Shown here: positions 1 to 9,253 of the stretch, piece after piece
Numbering within the stretch: the stretch's first letter is position 1
How the letters are laid out: every line of letters starts with the position of its first letter
DNA from: Streptomyces sp. NBC_00094
GTDB taxonomy: Bacteria > Actinomycetota > Actinomycetes > Streptomycetales > Streptomycetaceae
Direction: 5' to 3'
DNA: 64,000 bases
NCBI RefSeq assembly: GCF_026343125.1
Contig: NZ_JAPEMB010000001.1
Coordinates: 3,787,501-3,851,500 of the forward strand
Translations under genes and position numbers: made by a program
Notes under the pieces: model-generated
Told to the model about the DNA's origin: nothing
What the model saw: the letters and a program-made list of their open reading frames with translations, nothing else
The model's database searches: none

Positions 1-9
1 CTCGGAGGC

Positions 10-291
10 TCAGTACAGTCTCGGCGGCATCACATGCGGCTCCCCGTCCGCCGTCGCGAGCAGCAGGCAGCGCGGTACGCCGGGCCCCGGGGTCGCCCGT
101 ACGGACACGGCCGTCGGCGGGTCGGTCGGCAGCTCGACCGGGACCGTGACCGGCCGGTCGTCCTTCGTCGTGGCGTACCCCGTCTCCTTGCCGTCGACGA
201 GAACCTCGACCACAGGGGTGTGACCGGTCTGGACGGTCACGGAGATCGAGTGCCCGAGATGGTCGATGTGGAAGTGGTGGCGTCGCCTCAT
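10..291 (-). CDS. small conserved hypothetical protein
   Basis: A 93-residue protein with no signal peptide or membrane segment that I recognise. The N-terminus is rich in Arg and His (MRRRHHFHID), and the rest looks like a compact beta-rich domain. An excellent ribosome site (GGAGGT) lies a few bases before the ATG. It diverges from the alkyl sulfatase gene, so the roughly 140 bp between them probably holds both promoters. Function is unknown. The good ribosome site and normal codon use make it likely to be real. Confidence 0.7.
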   Translation of the reverse strand: MRRRHHFHIDHLGHSISVTVQTGHTPVVEVLVDGKETGYATTKDDRPVTVPVELPTDPPTAVSVRATPGPGVPRCLLLATADGEPHVMPPRLY

Positions 292-429
292 GGGTCACCT
301 CCGTACCTCCAGAGTAGGTACGGAGTGCCGCTCCCGCCGTCTCCCGGCTCCGAAGTGCGGTCGTAGTGCCCCGGTGTTCAGATGGACTCGAACGCCGATC
401 AGCGCTGCGCGGAACGGAGCACCTGGCAC

Positions 430-2268
430 ATGAGCGACACTCTGCCCTCCTTCGACGACACCACCGACTTCGACAACGCGGACCGGGGCTTCATCGGCGC
501 CCTCGTCCCCGGCTCGGTCACGGCCGCCGACGGCCGCACGATCTGGGACGGGGACGTCTACGACTTCCTGAAGGCGGACTGCCCCGACACCGCGCACCCC
601 AGCCTCTGGCGCCAGGCCCAGCTCTGCGCCCGTCAGGGCCTGTACGAGGTCACCGGGGGCATCTACCAGGTGCGGGGCCTCGACCTGTCGAACATGACGA
701 TCGTCGAGGGCGAGCGCGGGATCATCGTCATCGACCCGCTGATCTCCACCGAGACCGCCGCCGCCGCGCTCGCGCTCTACAAGGAGCACCGCGGCGAGCG
801 GCCCGTCACCGGTCTGATCTACACGCACTCTCACGGCGACCACTTCGGCGGTGCCCGCGGGATCCTGCCCCACGGCACCGAGGACGGGGTGCCGATCATC
901 GCCCCGGCCGGCTTCCTTGAGCACGCGGTCAGCGAGAACGTGTACGCGGGCAACGCGATGACCCGCCGCGCCGCCTACATGTACGGGGCGAACCTCCCGA
1001 AGTCCCCGGACGCCCAGATCAGCGCCGGGCTCGGCCAGACCACCTCCCTCGGCACCATCAGCCTCATCCCGCCGACCGTGGACATCACGGAGACCGGCCA
1101 GGAGGTGACGGTCGACGGCGTGCGGATCGTCTTCCAGCTCACGCCGGGCACCGAGGCCCCGTCCGAGATGAACTTCCTCTTCCCCGACCAGCGCGCCCTG
1201 TGCCTGGCCGAGAACGCCACGCACAACATGCACAACATCCTGACCCTGCGCGGGGCCGTCGTCCGCGACTCCCGCATCTGGTCCGCCTACCTCGACGAGG
1301 CGGTCGAGTACTTCCACGGGCAGTACGACGTCGGCTTCGCCTCCCACCACTGGCCGACCTGGGGCCACGACAACGTGGTGCGGTTCCTGACCGAACAGCG
1401 CGACCTCTACGCGTACATGCACGACCAGACGCTGCGGCTGCTCAACGAAGGCCTCACCGGCCCGGAGATCGCCGAGCGGATCGAGCTGCCGCCGGCCCTG
1501 GCCACGTCCTGGCACGCGCGCGGCTACTACGGCTCGCTCAGCCACAACGCCAAGGCGATCTACCAGCGCTACCTGGGCTGGTTCGACGGGAACGTGGCCC
1601 ATCTCTGGGAGCACCCGCCGGTCGAGACCGCGAAGCGGTACGTGGCCGTGGCGGGCGGCCCCGCCGAGACCCTCGCCAAGGCCCGCGAGTACGTCGACGC
1701 GGGCGACCTGCGGTTCGCGGCGACCCTGCTCAACCACCTGGTCTTCGCCGAACCCGGGAACGTCGAGGCGAAGGAGGCGCTCGCCGCGGTCTACGACCGG
1801 CTGGGGTACGGCTCCGAGAACGGCACCTGGCGCAACTTCTACCTCACCTCCGCGCTGGAGCTCCGCGAGGGCATCGTCAAGACGGACCTCGACCTGACCA
1901 ACCCCGAGATGGCGATGGCCCTCACCGTCCCCATGCTCATCGACTCGATCGCCGTACGGATCGACGGGCCGCGCGCCTGGCACGACGACCTGACCGTCGA
2001 CCTGGTCCTGACGGACGGCCCCACGGGCGCGGGGACGCGCCGACGTCTCACCCTGCACAACGGCGCCCTCACCCACCGGGAGATCTCCGAGCCCCGGACC
2101 CCCGCCGGGCTCACGCTCACGCTGGCCAAGGCGCAGCTCCTCGGCCTGCTGGCCGGCCGGAGCATCGAGGAGCTCGGGATCGGGACGGAGGGCGACCCGG
2201 CGCTGCTCGGGCGTCTCTTCTCGTACGTGACGAAGCCCGACCCGCAGTTCCCGATCGTCACGCCGTGA
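430..2268 (+). CDS. alkyl sulfatase, metallo-beta-lactamase fold (SdsA1/BDS1 family)
   Basis: Predicted to hydrolyse primary alkyl sulfates to alcohol and sulfate, using a binuclear zinc site. The metal motif THSHGDH puts H133, H135, D137 and H138 at the expected place. A second metal region follows near residues 258-270 (E261, H265), and the dimerisation and SCP2-like C-terminal regions come after. At 612 residues it is close to the family size. No clear signal peptide is seen, so it may act in the cytoplasm. An in-frame ATG at 382 would add 16 residues; ATG 430 (MSDTLPSF) is preferred because a GGAG lies about 10 bases before it. Confidence 0.9.
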   Translation: MSDTLPSFDDTTDFDNADRGFIGALVPGSVTAADGRTIWDGDVYDFLKADCPDTAHPSLWRQAQLCARQGLYEVTGGIYQVRGLDLSNMTIVEGERGIIVIDPLISTETAAAALALYKEHRGERPVTGLIYTHSHGDHFGGARGILPHGTEDGVPIIAPAGFLEHAVSENVYAGNAMTRRAAYMYGANLPKSPDAQISAGLGQTTSLGTISLIPPTVDITETGQEVTVDGVRIVFQLTPGTEAPSEMNFLFPDQRALCLAENATHNMHNILTLRGAVVRDSRIWSAYLDEAVEYFHGQYDVGFASHHWPTWGHDNVVRFLTEQRDLYAYMHDQTLRLLNEGLTGPEIAERIELPPALATSWHARGYYGSLSHNAKAIYQRYLGWFDGNVAHLWEHPPVETAKRYVAVAGGPAETLAKAREYVDAGDLRFAATLLNHLVFAEPGNVEAKEALAAVYDRLGYGSENGTWRNFYLTSALELREGIVKTDLDLTNPEMAMALTVPMLIDSIAVRIDGPRAWHDDLTVDLVLTDGPTGAGTRRRLTLHNGALTHREISEPRTPAGLTLTLAKAQLLGLLAGRSIEELGIGTEGDPALLGRLFSYVTKPDPQFPIVTP

Positions 2269-2314
2269 GCGGCCGGTCCCACCCGGACCGCCGGGAGCGG
2301 CGCGCACCGGACGG

Positions 2315-3322
2315 TCAGCGCACGAGCCACGCCAGTATGCCGAGCAGGATCAGCGCCGCGCAGATCCCGAGGTTCACCACCTTGTACTGGAGGAACACCG
2401 CGGCGAACTCGCGGATGGTCGCGGACGGCCAGAAGTAGGCCGCGGTGGGCGAGCCCACCACCTGGCCGTCCACCCCCACGCGGCGGGCCATCAGCGCGGC
2501 CCGGAAGGCGTGGAAGTTGTTGGTGACGATCACGCAGGAGGAGCCGGGCCTTTCGCGCTCCATCAGCTCCTTGCTGAAGAGCATGTTCTCCTCGGTCGTG
2601 CGCGAGCGGTCCTCGCGCACGACCGAGGCGGCCGGGAAGCCGCCCTCGACGAGGTAGTCGGCCATCGCGTGCGACTCGGGCAGCGCCTCGTCGGGGCCCT
2701 GGCCGCCGGAGGTGATGAGGACGGGCGCGTCCCCGCCGCGCGCGGCCAGCGTCTCGTACACCTGCCGGCCTCGGTCCAGACGGCTCGCGAGGAGCGGCGG
2801 CACGCGGCGGCCGCCGATCAGCCCGGAGCCGAGGACGACGACGTAGTCGGCGTCGCGACGGATCCGCATCCGGCCGTACAGGAACGCGTAGCCGACGAAG
2901 CAGAGGAAGAGGAACGAGACGTAGCCGAACACGAGCAGGGTGGTGACGACGATCAGTCCCAGGGCCCGCGAGTGCGTGACTACGGCGGCGATCATCAGAC
3001 CCATCACGCCGAACATGCCGAGGCCCGCGAGGAGCGACAGCAGGTTCGCCGGACGTCTGCCCTCCTTGCGGACCATCTTCACCCCGTTCGCGCAGAGCAG
3101 TCCGGCGAGGACGATCGGGCCGAGGCCGAGGACGAGCAGCACCAGGATCATCACGGTCTCGGAGACACCGGGCGGGGCGGCGTCGATCTCCAGGAGGAGC
3201 CCGATCCCGAGCGCGGTGACGGCCAGGCCGAGGTGGACGGCATTGCCGAAGCGGCGCCGGTCCCGCAGCACACCGGCCCCGAAGAGCAGCAGGAAGACGG
3301 CGGCTACGACGAAGGCGAACAT
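2315..3322 (-). CDS. YdcF/DUF218 membrane protein
   Basis: A 335-residue protein with about five hydrophobic segments in the first 170 residues, then a DUF218 (YdcF, SanA-like) domain near residues 155-310. The motifs VVVLGSGL, ITSGGQGPDE, the acidic RTTEEN stretch and VTNNFHAFRA are typical of the family. One more hydrophobic segment closes the C-terminus. The family is linked to envelope integrity but its reaction is unclear. An upstream in-frame start at 3385 would overlap the next gene, so the ATG at 3322 before the first membrane segment was chosen. Its ribosome site is weak. Confidence 0.8.
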   Translation of the reverse strand: MFAFVVAAVFLLLFGAGVLRDRRRFGNAVHLGLAVTALGIGLLLEIDAAPPGVSETVMILVLLVLGLGPIVLAGLLCANGVKMVRKEGRRPANLLSLLAGLGMFGVMGLMIAAVVTHSRALGLIVVTTLLVFGYVSFLFLCFVGYAFLYGRMRIRRDADYVVVLGSGLIGGRRVPPLLASRLDRGRQVYETLAARGGDAPVLITSGGQGPDEALPESHAMADYLVEGGFPAASVVREDRSRTTEENMLFSKELMERERPGSSCVIVTNNFHAFRAALMARRVGVDGQVVGSPTAAYFWPSATIREFAAVFLQYKVVNLGICAALILLGILAWLVR

Positions 3323-3374
3323 TCCGACATCGTAGACACCGCCACCGACAACCCGGCCGTCACCGGACCATCCG

Positions 3375-4937
3375 TCAGGCCTCACCCGCCAGCGCGAACA
3401 GGCCCAGCCGCGCGCCCTCTTCGTACGCGCGGCGCAGTTCCAGGTCGCCGAACAGGGCCCGCAGAGCCTCGTCGACGCGCACCCGCGCCGTCACGCAGTA
3501 CGTCGCCGGCCGGTACGAGATGTCGAAGACGGAGGCTCTGAACAGGTCGACCGCGCCCAGGAGATGGGCGCCGTCGGCGGGCCGGCCGCCCACGACCCGC
3601 ATCTGGGCGAGGAGTTCGGCCGCGCAGGCCGCCCCCACCGCGGAGCCGAGCGTCAGATGGCCGAGGAGCGCCCGCCGGGCGTGCTCGGCGGCCCGCTCGC
3701 GTTCTCCGTCCCAGGCGAGGAGTTCGGCCCGGGCGTGGTGCGCCCAGGCGTCGGCCCACAGGTCACGGCCCGCCCAGGTCCGGCGGCCCGTCGTGTCCAG
3801 GAGGAGCTGGTCCAGGGCCTCCTGGGCCGCCTCCGGGTCGGTCCGGCTCAGGGTGAGCGCGAGCGCGGCCCAGCACAGCTCCCGGGTCGGCCCGAACTCC
3901 GGGTGCTCCCCCATCAGGGACAGCGCGTCCCGGAACTCGACCGCCGCCTCACGGGTACGCCCCTGGTAGAGGGCGGTCGCGCCGCGCAGATGGGCCAGCA
4001 TCGCCAGGCACCGGTCGTCCCCGTCCCGTACGGCCGCCGCCCATGCCTGGACGAGGAGCGGGTCGGCGTCCTCGGGGCGGCCCGACTCCAGCTCCAGGTA
4101 GGCGGCGAGCCACAGGGCTCGGGCGGACGGCTGTCCGGAGTGCAGGGAGAGGGCGTGACGCAGCCGGGTCCTGCCCTCGGCGACCCGTCCGCAGGCCAGC
4201 CACAGGAACCACAGGGAGACCGCGATCTCGACGGCCGTGTCGGCCTCGGCGCTCGGCGAGAGCGGTGCGGTCGTCGGGTCCATGGCGGCGGCCAGGTCCG
4301 GGAGCTCGCGCAGGGCGAGGTTCCTGGCGTCGACCTGCCGTCCGCTCTGCCACCAGTCGGCGGCCTGCCGGGCCAGTTTCACGCACCACCTCCGGTGGTG
4401 CAGGACGACGGCCCAGCGGTTGCCGCGTTCGGTGAGCCGGCGGGCGCCGACGGCCCGCATCGGGTGCGGCATCCAGTAGCGGGGGGCGCCGTCCTCCCCG
4501 TCGAACAGGTCGTCCACGGGGAGGAGCGCGAGGGGCGCGAGCCGGTCGAGGACGGTCTGGATCTCCTCCGAGGGGAGTGTGCCGGAGGCACAGACCTCGC
4601 GGACGGCCTCCCGGCCGAAGGCGCCCTCGAAGACGGAGAGCCGTTCCCACAGGAGGCGTTCGGCGGGGCCGCACCGCGCGTAGCCGCGTTCGGCGGCCGC
4701 CAGTTGGTCAGGACTCACGGGCTCACCCCACAGCAGCTCCGGCTCCGCCTCCGGCGACTCGCCCGCCTCTACGGCCCCGGAATTCCCGGGACCGGCGAAC
4801 CTCGCCGCACTGCCCGCGCTTCCCGCGCTCCTTGTACTCCTCGCACTCCCCGTATTCCTTGTGCTCCCCGTACTCCTCGAACTCCTCGGGTTCCTCGGAC
4901 TCCCCATGTGCCCCATGGATTCCATCCCCCGTACCAT
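3375..4937 (-). CDS. ATPase-less LuxR/AfsR-type regulator half (winged helix plus TPR-like repeats)
   Basis: A 520-residue protein. Residues ~10-50 are a low-complexity tripeptide repeat of Ser/Thr/Gly/Arg. Residues ~75-140 resemble the winged-helix region that follows the NB-ARC ATPase in LuxR/AfsR-type regulators (AERLLWERLSVFEGAF). The remainder is helical and TPR-like, with the Arg- and Ala-rich pairs usual for these regulators. No Walker motif, SARP domain or LuxR helix-turn-helix is present, so this is a 'headless' version. It may act as a protein-interaction module. The true start could be after the repeat. It diverges from the AsnC-type gene. Confidence 0.75.
   Translation of the reverse strand: MVRGMESMGHMGSPRNPRSSRSTGSTRNTGSARSTRSAGSAGSAARFAGPGNSGAVEAGESPEAEPELLWGEPVSPDQLAAAERGYARCGPAERLLWERLSVFEGAFGREAVREVCASGTLPSEEIQTVLDRLAPLALLPVDDLFDGEDGAPRYWMPHPMRAVGARRLTERGNRWAVVLHHRRWCVKLARQAADWWQSGRQVDARNLALRELPDLAAAMDPTTAPLSPSAEADTAVEIAVSLWFLWLACGRVAEGRTRLRHALSLHSGQPSARALWLAAYLELESGRPEDADPLLVQAWAAAVRDGDDRCLAMLAHLRGATALYQGRTREAAVEFRDALSLMGEHPEFGPTRELCWAALALTLSRTDPEAAQEALDQLLLDTTGRRTWAGRDLWADAWAHHARAELLAWDGERERAAEHARRALLGHLTLGSAVGAACAAELLAQMRVVGGRPADGAHLLGAVDLFRASVFDISYRPATYCVTARVRVDEALRALFGDLELRRAYEEGARLGLFALAGEA
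4804..4909. repeat. 9-bp in-frame minisatellite in N-terminus of the regulator
   Basis: About eleven diverged copies of a 9-bp unit (plus-strand pattern CYCGNRYTC, clearest from 4831). They encode the Ser/Gly/Arg tripeptide repeat of the regulator above. The 9-bp length keeps the frame, so copy number could vary without breaking the gene. Confidence 0.75.
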
Positions 4938-5102
4938 CCTGTCCTATTCTGTCCTGTCCTGGTCATGTCCGATTCTGTGACTTATGCCAGCCTTAATGGC
5001 GAACAATCGCCAGCACGGCTTGAATGCATATGCCTCAGTCCACATCCTGGGGCGCCCTGGTGCCCACATCCACGGTTTTCCAGGGATCGGCCAAGGAGGC
5101 AT

Positions 5103-6134
5103 ATGCACACCGGGGAATCCGTCCTGGGAGAGGCGGATCTGTCACTGATCCACGCACTGCAGATCGCTCCGCGCGCGAGCTGGACCCAGCTCTCGACCGT
5201 CCTGGGATCGAGCCCCGACACGCTCGCCCGACGCTGGGACCACCTCACGGCCGGGGGGTACGCGTGGAGCTCCCTGATCAGGGTTCCCCAAGGGGAGGGC
5301 GCGCTGTACGCGTGGGTGGAACTCGACTGCGTCGCGGGCGACACCGAGGCCACCGCGATCGCGCTGGCCCGCGACCCGTACACCCTCGCCGTCCACCAGG
5401 TGACCGGTGAAGCCGATCTGCTCCTGCTCGTGCGCTGTCCCGACCTGTACGCGTTCGACGCCTACCTCACCAACCGGACCCGGCGGCTGCCCGGGGTGCT
5501 GCGGACCCGTACGCAGATCGTCACCCGCATGCACAACCGCATGTTCCAGTCACGGATCGAGCAGCTCACCCCCGGTCAGGCACGGCACCTCAGGGAGGTC
5601 ACGGGCGCGGACCGGCGGGCACGCGCGCAGGCGCGCGGTAATCCGCCGCTCGCCGAGCTCGACCGGCGGCTCATCGCCGAGCTGGCCGGCGACGCCCGCC
5701 GCAGCGCCGCCGAACTCGCCCGCCAGTGCGGTACGAGCGAGTCGACGGTCCGGCGCAGGCTGGACGCCCTCGCGGGGAGCGGGGCGCTCCATCACCACTG
5801 CCTGCCGGCCCCCAGGTTCTCCGGACGCCCGGTGTGGGCACTGGTCACGGCCGACGCCCCGCCGCTGGACGTGGCGGCGACGGTGGCGGCGCTGACCCGG
5901 CTGCGGACGTCCCGCCTGATCACCTCGGTCACCGGGCGCCACAACCTGGCCCTCTCCATGTGGCTCCGCACGGTCGACGAGCTCCACGACGTGACGGCGG
6001 CGATGACGCGGGCCTCCCCCACGCTGCGGATCACGGGCACCTCGCTCTCGCTGCGCACCCACAAGGTGGGTGCGCAGGTGATCGGCCCGGACGGGCGGCG
6101 GACCCACCACATACGGCCGGACCCGGGCCACTGA
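5103..6134 (+). CDS. Lrp/AsnC family transcriptional regulator, duplicated architecture
   Basis: A 343-residue regulator made of two tandem Lrp/AsnC units: HTH (~10-60) plus ligand-binding RAM domain (~65-150), then HTH (~190-240, ELDRRLIAELAGDARRSAAE) plus a second RAM (~255-330). Ordinary Lrp proteins have about 150 residues and one unit. The ligand is probably an amino acid, but nothing in the neighbours identifies it. The start is ATG 5103, preceded by a perfect AAGGAGG at 5093-5099. The 3-base spacing is short, but no better start is in frame. The upstream region also serves the divergent headless regulator, which may be a target. Confidence 0.88.
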   Translation: MHTGESVLGEADLSLIHALQIAPRASWTQLSTVLGSSPDTLARRWDHLTAGGYAWSSLIRVPQGEGALYAWVELDCVAGDTEATAIALARDPYTLAVHQVTGEADLLLLVRCPDLYAFDAYLTNRTRRLPGVLRTRTQIVTRMHNRMFQSRIEQLTPGQARHLREVTGADRRARAQARGNPPLAELDRRLIAELAGDARRSAAELARQCGTSESTVRRRLDALAGSGALHHHCLPAPRFSGRPVWALVTADAPPLDVAATVAALTRLRTSRLITSVTGRHNLALSMWLRTVDELHDVTAAMTRASPTLRITGTSLSLRTHKVGAQVIGPDGRRTHHIRPDPGH

Positions 6135-6183
6135 GGCCCACCGGTCTGTTCCCCCGCGCCGTTCCGCGTGTTCTCATGGCGCC

Positions 6184-6477
6184 ATGGAGTTCGCCGTGTT
6201 CGTGACGCTGCCCGGACTGGTCATCCTGCTGACCGTGATCGCCTTCGCCGACCAGCTGCTGCGGGCGACCGGGCGCGGCAAGCGCACCGGCCAGGTCTCC
6301 TCCACGGGCTTCGAGCAGCTGCACGCGACGTTCTCGCCGGGCAAGCAGAACGAGCTCAAGCAGCGGCAGAGCTCCCTGGTGATGCGCGACGACGAGGAGG
6401 ACGGCGCCCCGCCGCACCACTCGACCGTGGATCTGCGGGGCGGGCGCGCCGTCATCAGGCTCGGCAGGCAGGCCTAG
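6184..6477 (+). CDS. DUF6191-like small membrane protein
   Basis: A 97-residue protein with one N-terminal membrane helix (FAVFVTLPGLVILLTVIAFA), then a basic and polar cytoplasmic tail ending STVDLRGGRAVIRLG. It resembles the actinobacterial DUF6191 family; the function is unknown. It lies 49 bases after the AsnC-type gene on the same strand and may be cotranscribed. The start is the only ATG before the helix. Confidence 0.72.
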   Translation: MEFAVFVTLPGLVILLTVIAFADQLLRATGRGKRTGQVSSTGFEQLHATFSPGKQNELKQRQSSLVMRDDEEDGAPPHHSTVDLRGGRAVIRLGRQA

Positions 6478-6510
6478 GGACAAGACACTCCCCAGGGGCC
6501 GTCCTGACGA

Positions 6511-7341
6511 TCAGGCCGGGCGGGACGCCTTGATCGAGTACATCATCGGGATCCGCGGACGGTCCGCCGGGAAGCGGTAGTAGCCGTCCTCGTGCCGCTG
6601 GAGCGCGCCGTAGCGCGGGAACAGCGAGGCCTCGTGCTCGTGCAGGAACTCGATCCTGAGGCCGGCCTTCGCGATCGCCGTGACGACCTCGCCGACCGGG
6701 TGCACCCACTCCACGCTGCGGTTGTGGACGGTTTCGGCGTCGAGGTCCGCGTACGTGCCCGGCGTGGTGTCCACCCACGGCTCGCGGACGAAGTAGTCGT
6801 GCACGATCCGCGAGCCGGTCTCGTCGTCGAGCGAGTCCGTCAGCGGATGGAACTCGGCCACGTAGAGGAAGCCGCCCGGGGCGACGAGCGAGGCGGCGGT
6901 CTCCGCCCAGCGCTCTATGTCGGGCAGCCAGCACAGCGCCCCGGTCCCGGTGTAGACGATGTCGTACGAGCTGTCCGGGACGGCCTCCGCGGCCTCGTAC
7001 GCGTCGGCGGCGACGAAGGCCGCGCGGTCCTGCGAGTAGCCGAGGTCGGCGGCGAGCGAGCGGGCGGTCTCGACGGCCGGCTCGGAGAAGTCCAGACCGA
7101 CGACGTGCGCGGCGCCGTGCCGGGCCCAGGAGAGCGTGTCCAGGCCGATGTGGCACTGGAGATGGAGCAGGGAGCGCCCGGTGACGTCACCGACCTCCGC
7201 GAGCTCGAAGTCCCGCAGGGCGTCCTTGCCCGCGCGGAAGGAGTCGAGGTCGTAGAACGTGCTGGCCGCGTGGATCGGGACGCGCTCGTCCCAGCGCGCG
7301 CGATTGCCCTCGTGCCAGTCTTCAGGGGTCGGGGAGTACAT
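6511..7341 (-). CDS. class I SAM-dependent methyltransferase
   Basis: A 276-residue Rossmann-fold methyltransferase. The SAM-binding glycine-rich region is near residues 55-75 (GRSLLHLQCHIGLDTLSWAR), an acidic ribose-binding residue follows in VVGLDFSE, and a later FLYVAEFHPL strand is typical of small-molecule methyltransferases. The substrate is unknown. An in-frame ATG 18 bases upstream exists; MYSPTPEDW was chosen because it fits the usual N-terminus. It diverges from the S9 peptidase with only about 70 bp between them. Confidence 0.85.
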   Translation of the reverse strand: MYSPTPEDWHEGNRARWDERVPIHAASTFYDLDSFRAGKDALRDFELAEVGDVTGRSLLHLQCHIGLDTLSWARHGAAHVVGLDFSEPAVETARSLAADLGYSQDRAAFVAADAYEAAEAVPDSSYDIVYTGTGALCWLPDIERWAETAASLVAPGGFLYVAEFHPLTDSLDDETGSRIVHDYFVREPWVDTTPGTYADLDAETVHNRSVEWVHPVGEVVTAIAKAGLRIEFLHEHEASLFPRYGALQRHEDGYYRFPADRPRIPMMYSIKASRPA

Positions 7342-7412
7342 GTTCGCGAGGTTATCCACAGGTTGCGGAGGACGCGACCGGATTGACGGCCGCGCGGAGC
7401 ATGATGGGTGCC

Positions 7413-9230
7413 ATGACTGAGAGCAAGGACTTCACCCAGACCCCCGTGTGGGAGCAGCGGTTCCGCGCGCCGCGCGTCTCCCTGCCCGAGTGGGCCGAAG
7501 AGGCCCCGGACCGCTCGCTGTTCTCCTCCAACGCCACCGGGACGTACGAGCTGTACGCCTGGGACCGGGCGAGCGGCGAGCAGCGGCAGGTCACGGACCG
7601 GCCGAACGGCACGACGGACGGGACGCTTTCCCCCGACGGCGCGTGGATCTGGTGGTTCGCGGACACCGACGGGGACGAGTTCGGGGTGTGGATGCGTCAG
7701 CCGTTCGCGGGCGGTGCGGACGAGCCCGCCGTGCCCGGCCTCGCCGCCTCCTACCCGGGCGGTCTCTCCATCGGCCGTGAGGGCACCCTCGTGATCGGCT
7801 GCTCCACGGACGAGGACGGTTCGACGATCCATCTCGTACGGCCCGGGGCCGACGCCCCGGTCGAGATCTACCGGCACCCGGAGTCGGCCGGGGTCGGCGA
7901 CCTCTCGCACGACGGCTCGCTGATCGCGATCGAGCACACCGAGCACGGGGACGCGATGCACTCGGCGCTGCGTGTGCTGCGCGCCTCGGACGCGAGCGTG
8001 CTGGCCGAGCTCGACGACACCAAGGACGGCACGGAGGAGCTCGGGCTCGCCGTCCTCGGCTTCGCCCCGGTGGCGGGCGACGCCCGGCTGCTCGTCGGGC
8101 ACCAGCGGCGCGGCCACTGGGAGCCGATGCTCTGGGACGTGGTGACGGGCACCGAGACCGACCTCCGGCTCGACCTGCCGGGCGACGTGTCGGCGGAGTG
8201 GTACCCGGACGGCTCCGGTCTGCTGATCGTGCACAGCTTCGAGGCCCGCAGCGAGCTCTTCCGGTACGAGATCGCCACCCGCGCCCTGGTCCGGGTGGAG
8301 ACCCCGGCCGGTTCGGTGCAGAGCGCGACGGCCCGGCCCGACGGCAGCGTCGAGTACCTGTGGTCCTCGGCCGCCGAGCCGCCGGTGGTGCGCTCCACGG
8401 ACGGCGGGATCGTCCTCGACCCGCCCGGCCACAAGGCGCCGCCGTCGGTGCCGGTGGAGGACGTGTGGGTGGACGGGCCCGGCGGCAGGGTCCACGCGCT
8501 CGTGCAGCGCCCCACGGAGGGCGAGGGGCCCTTCCCCACGATCTTCGAGGTGCACGGCGGTCCCGCCTGGCACGACAGCGACGCCTTCGCCTCGGGCCCG
8601 GCGGCCTGGGTGGACCACGGGTACGCGGTGGTGCGGGTCAACTACCGCGGCTCGACGGGATACGGCCGGGAGTGGACGGACGCCCTGAAGCACCGGGTCG
8701 GTCTGATCGAGCTGGAGGACGTCGAGGCGGTCCGCGCGTGGGCGGTGGCGAGCGGCCTCGCCGACCCGTCCCGGCTGATCCTCTCCGGCGGCTCGTGGGG
8801 CGGCTACCTCACGCTCCTCGGTCTGGGCACCCAGCCGGACGTCTGGGCGGTCGGCCTCGCCGCGGTCCCGGTCGCGGACTACGTCACGGCGTACGAGGAC
8901 GAGATGGAGGCCCTCAAGGCGCTGGACCGGACGCTGCTCGGCGGCTCGCCGGAGGAGGTGCCCGAGCGGTACGCGGCCTCGTCGCCGCTGACGTACGTGG
9001 ACGCGGTGAAGGCCCCGGTGCACATCACGGCCGGCGTCAACGACCCGCGCTGCCCGATCCGGCAGATCGACAACTACGTGGACCGGCTGGCTGCCCGCGA
9101 CGCGGTCCACGAGGTGTACCGGTACGACGCGGGCCACGGCTCGCTCGTGGTGGAGGAGCGGATCAAGCAGGTCGCCCTGGACCTGGCCTTCGCCGCGAAG
9201 CACCTGGGTACCCGGCCGTCGGGGAGCTGA
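7413..9230 (+). CDS. S9 family peptidase (prolyl oligopeptidase type)
   Basis: A 605-residue serine peptidase. An N-terminal seven-bladed propeller-like region (to ~350, repeated TWD/SPDG-type blades such as TLSPDGAWIWW) covers a C-terminal alpha/beta-hydrolase domain. The nucleophile elbow GGSWGGY, the acid in VNDPRCPIRQ and the base in DAGHGS form the Ser-Asp-His triad. No signal peptide is seen, so it probably cleaves oligopeptides in the cytosol. Starts at 7383 (TTG) and 7401 (ATG) are also in frame; ATG 7413 was taken as best matching the family, though no start has a strong ribosome site. Confidence 0.9.
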   Translation: MTESKDFTQTPVWEQRFRAPRVSLPEWAEEAPDRSLFSSNATGTYELYAWDRASGEQRQVTDRPNGTTDGTLSPDGAWIWWFADTDGDEFGVWMRQPFAGGADEPAVPGLAASYPGGLSIGREGTLVIGCSTDEDGSTIHLVRPGADAPVEIYRHPESAGVGDLSHDGSLIAIEHTEHGDAMHSALRVLRASDASVLAELDDTKDGTEELGLAVLGFAPVAGDARLLVGHQRRGHWEPMLWDVVTGTETDLRLDLPGDVSAEWYPDGSGLLIVHSFEARSELFRYEIATRALVRVETPAGSVQSATARPDGSVEYLWSSAAEPPVVRSTDGGIVLDPPGHKAPPSVPVEDVWVDGPGGRVHALVQRPTEGEGPFPTIFEVHGGPAWHDSDAFASGPAAWVDHGYAVVRVNYRGSTGYGREWTDALKHRVGLIELEDVEAVRAWAVASGLADPSRLILSGGSWGGYLTLLGLGTQPDVWAVGLAAVPVADYVTAYEDEMEALKALDRTLLGGSPEEVPERYAASSPLTYVDAVKAPVHITAGVNDPRCPIRQIDNYVDRLAARDAVHEVYRYDAGHGSLVVEERIKQVALDLAFAAKHLGTRPSGS

Positions 9231-9253
9231 TCCCGCTTGCGTACCGTGGGGGT

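Noticed and set aside
295..2307. Very long antisense open frame (670 codons) over the alkyl sulfatase gene
   Set aside because: High G+C makes stop codons rare on the opposite strand. The plus-strand gene has clear motifs; the antisense reading is Arg/Val/Asp-rich with no known motif.
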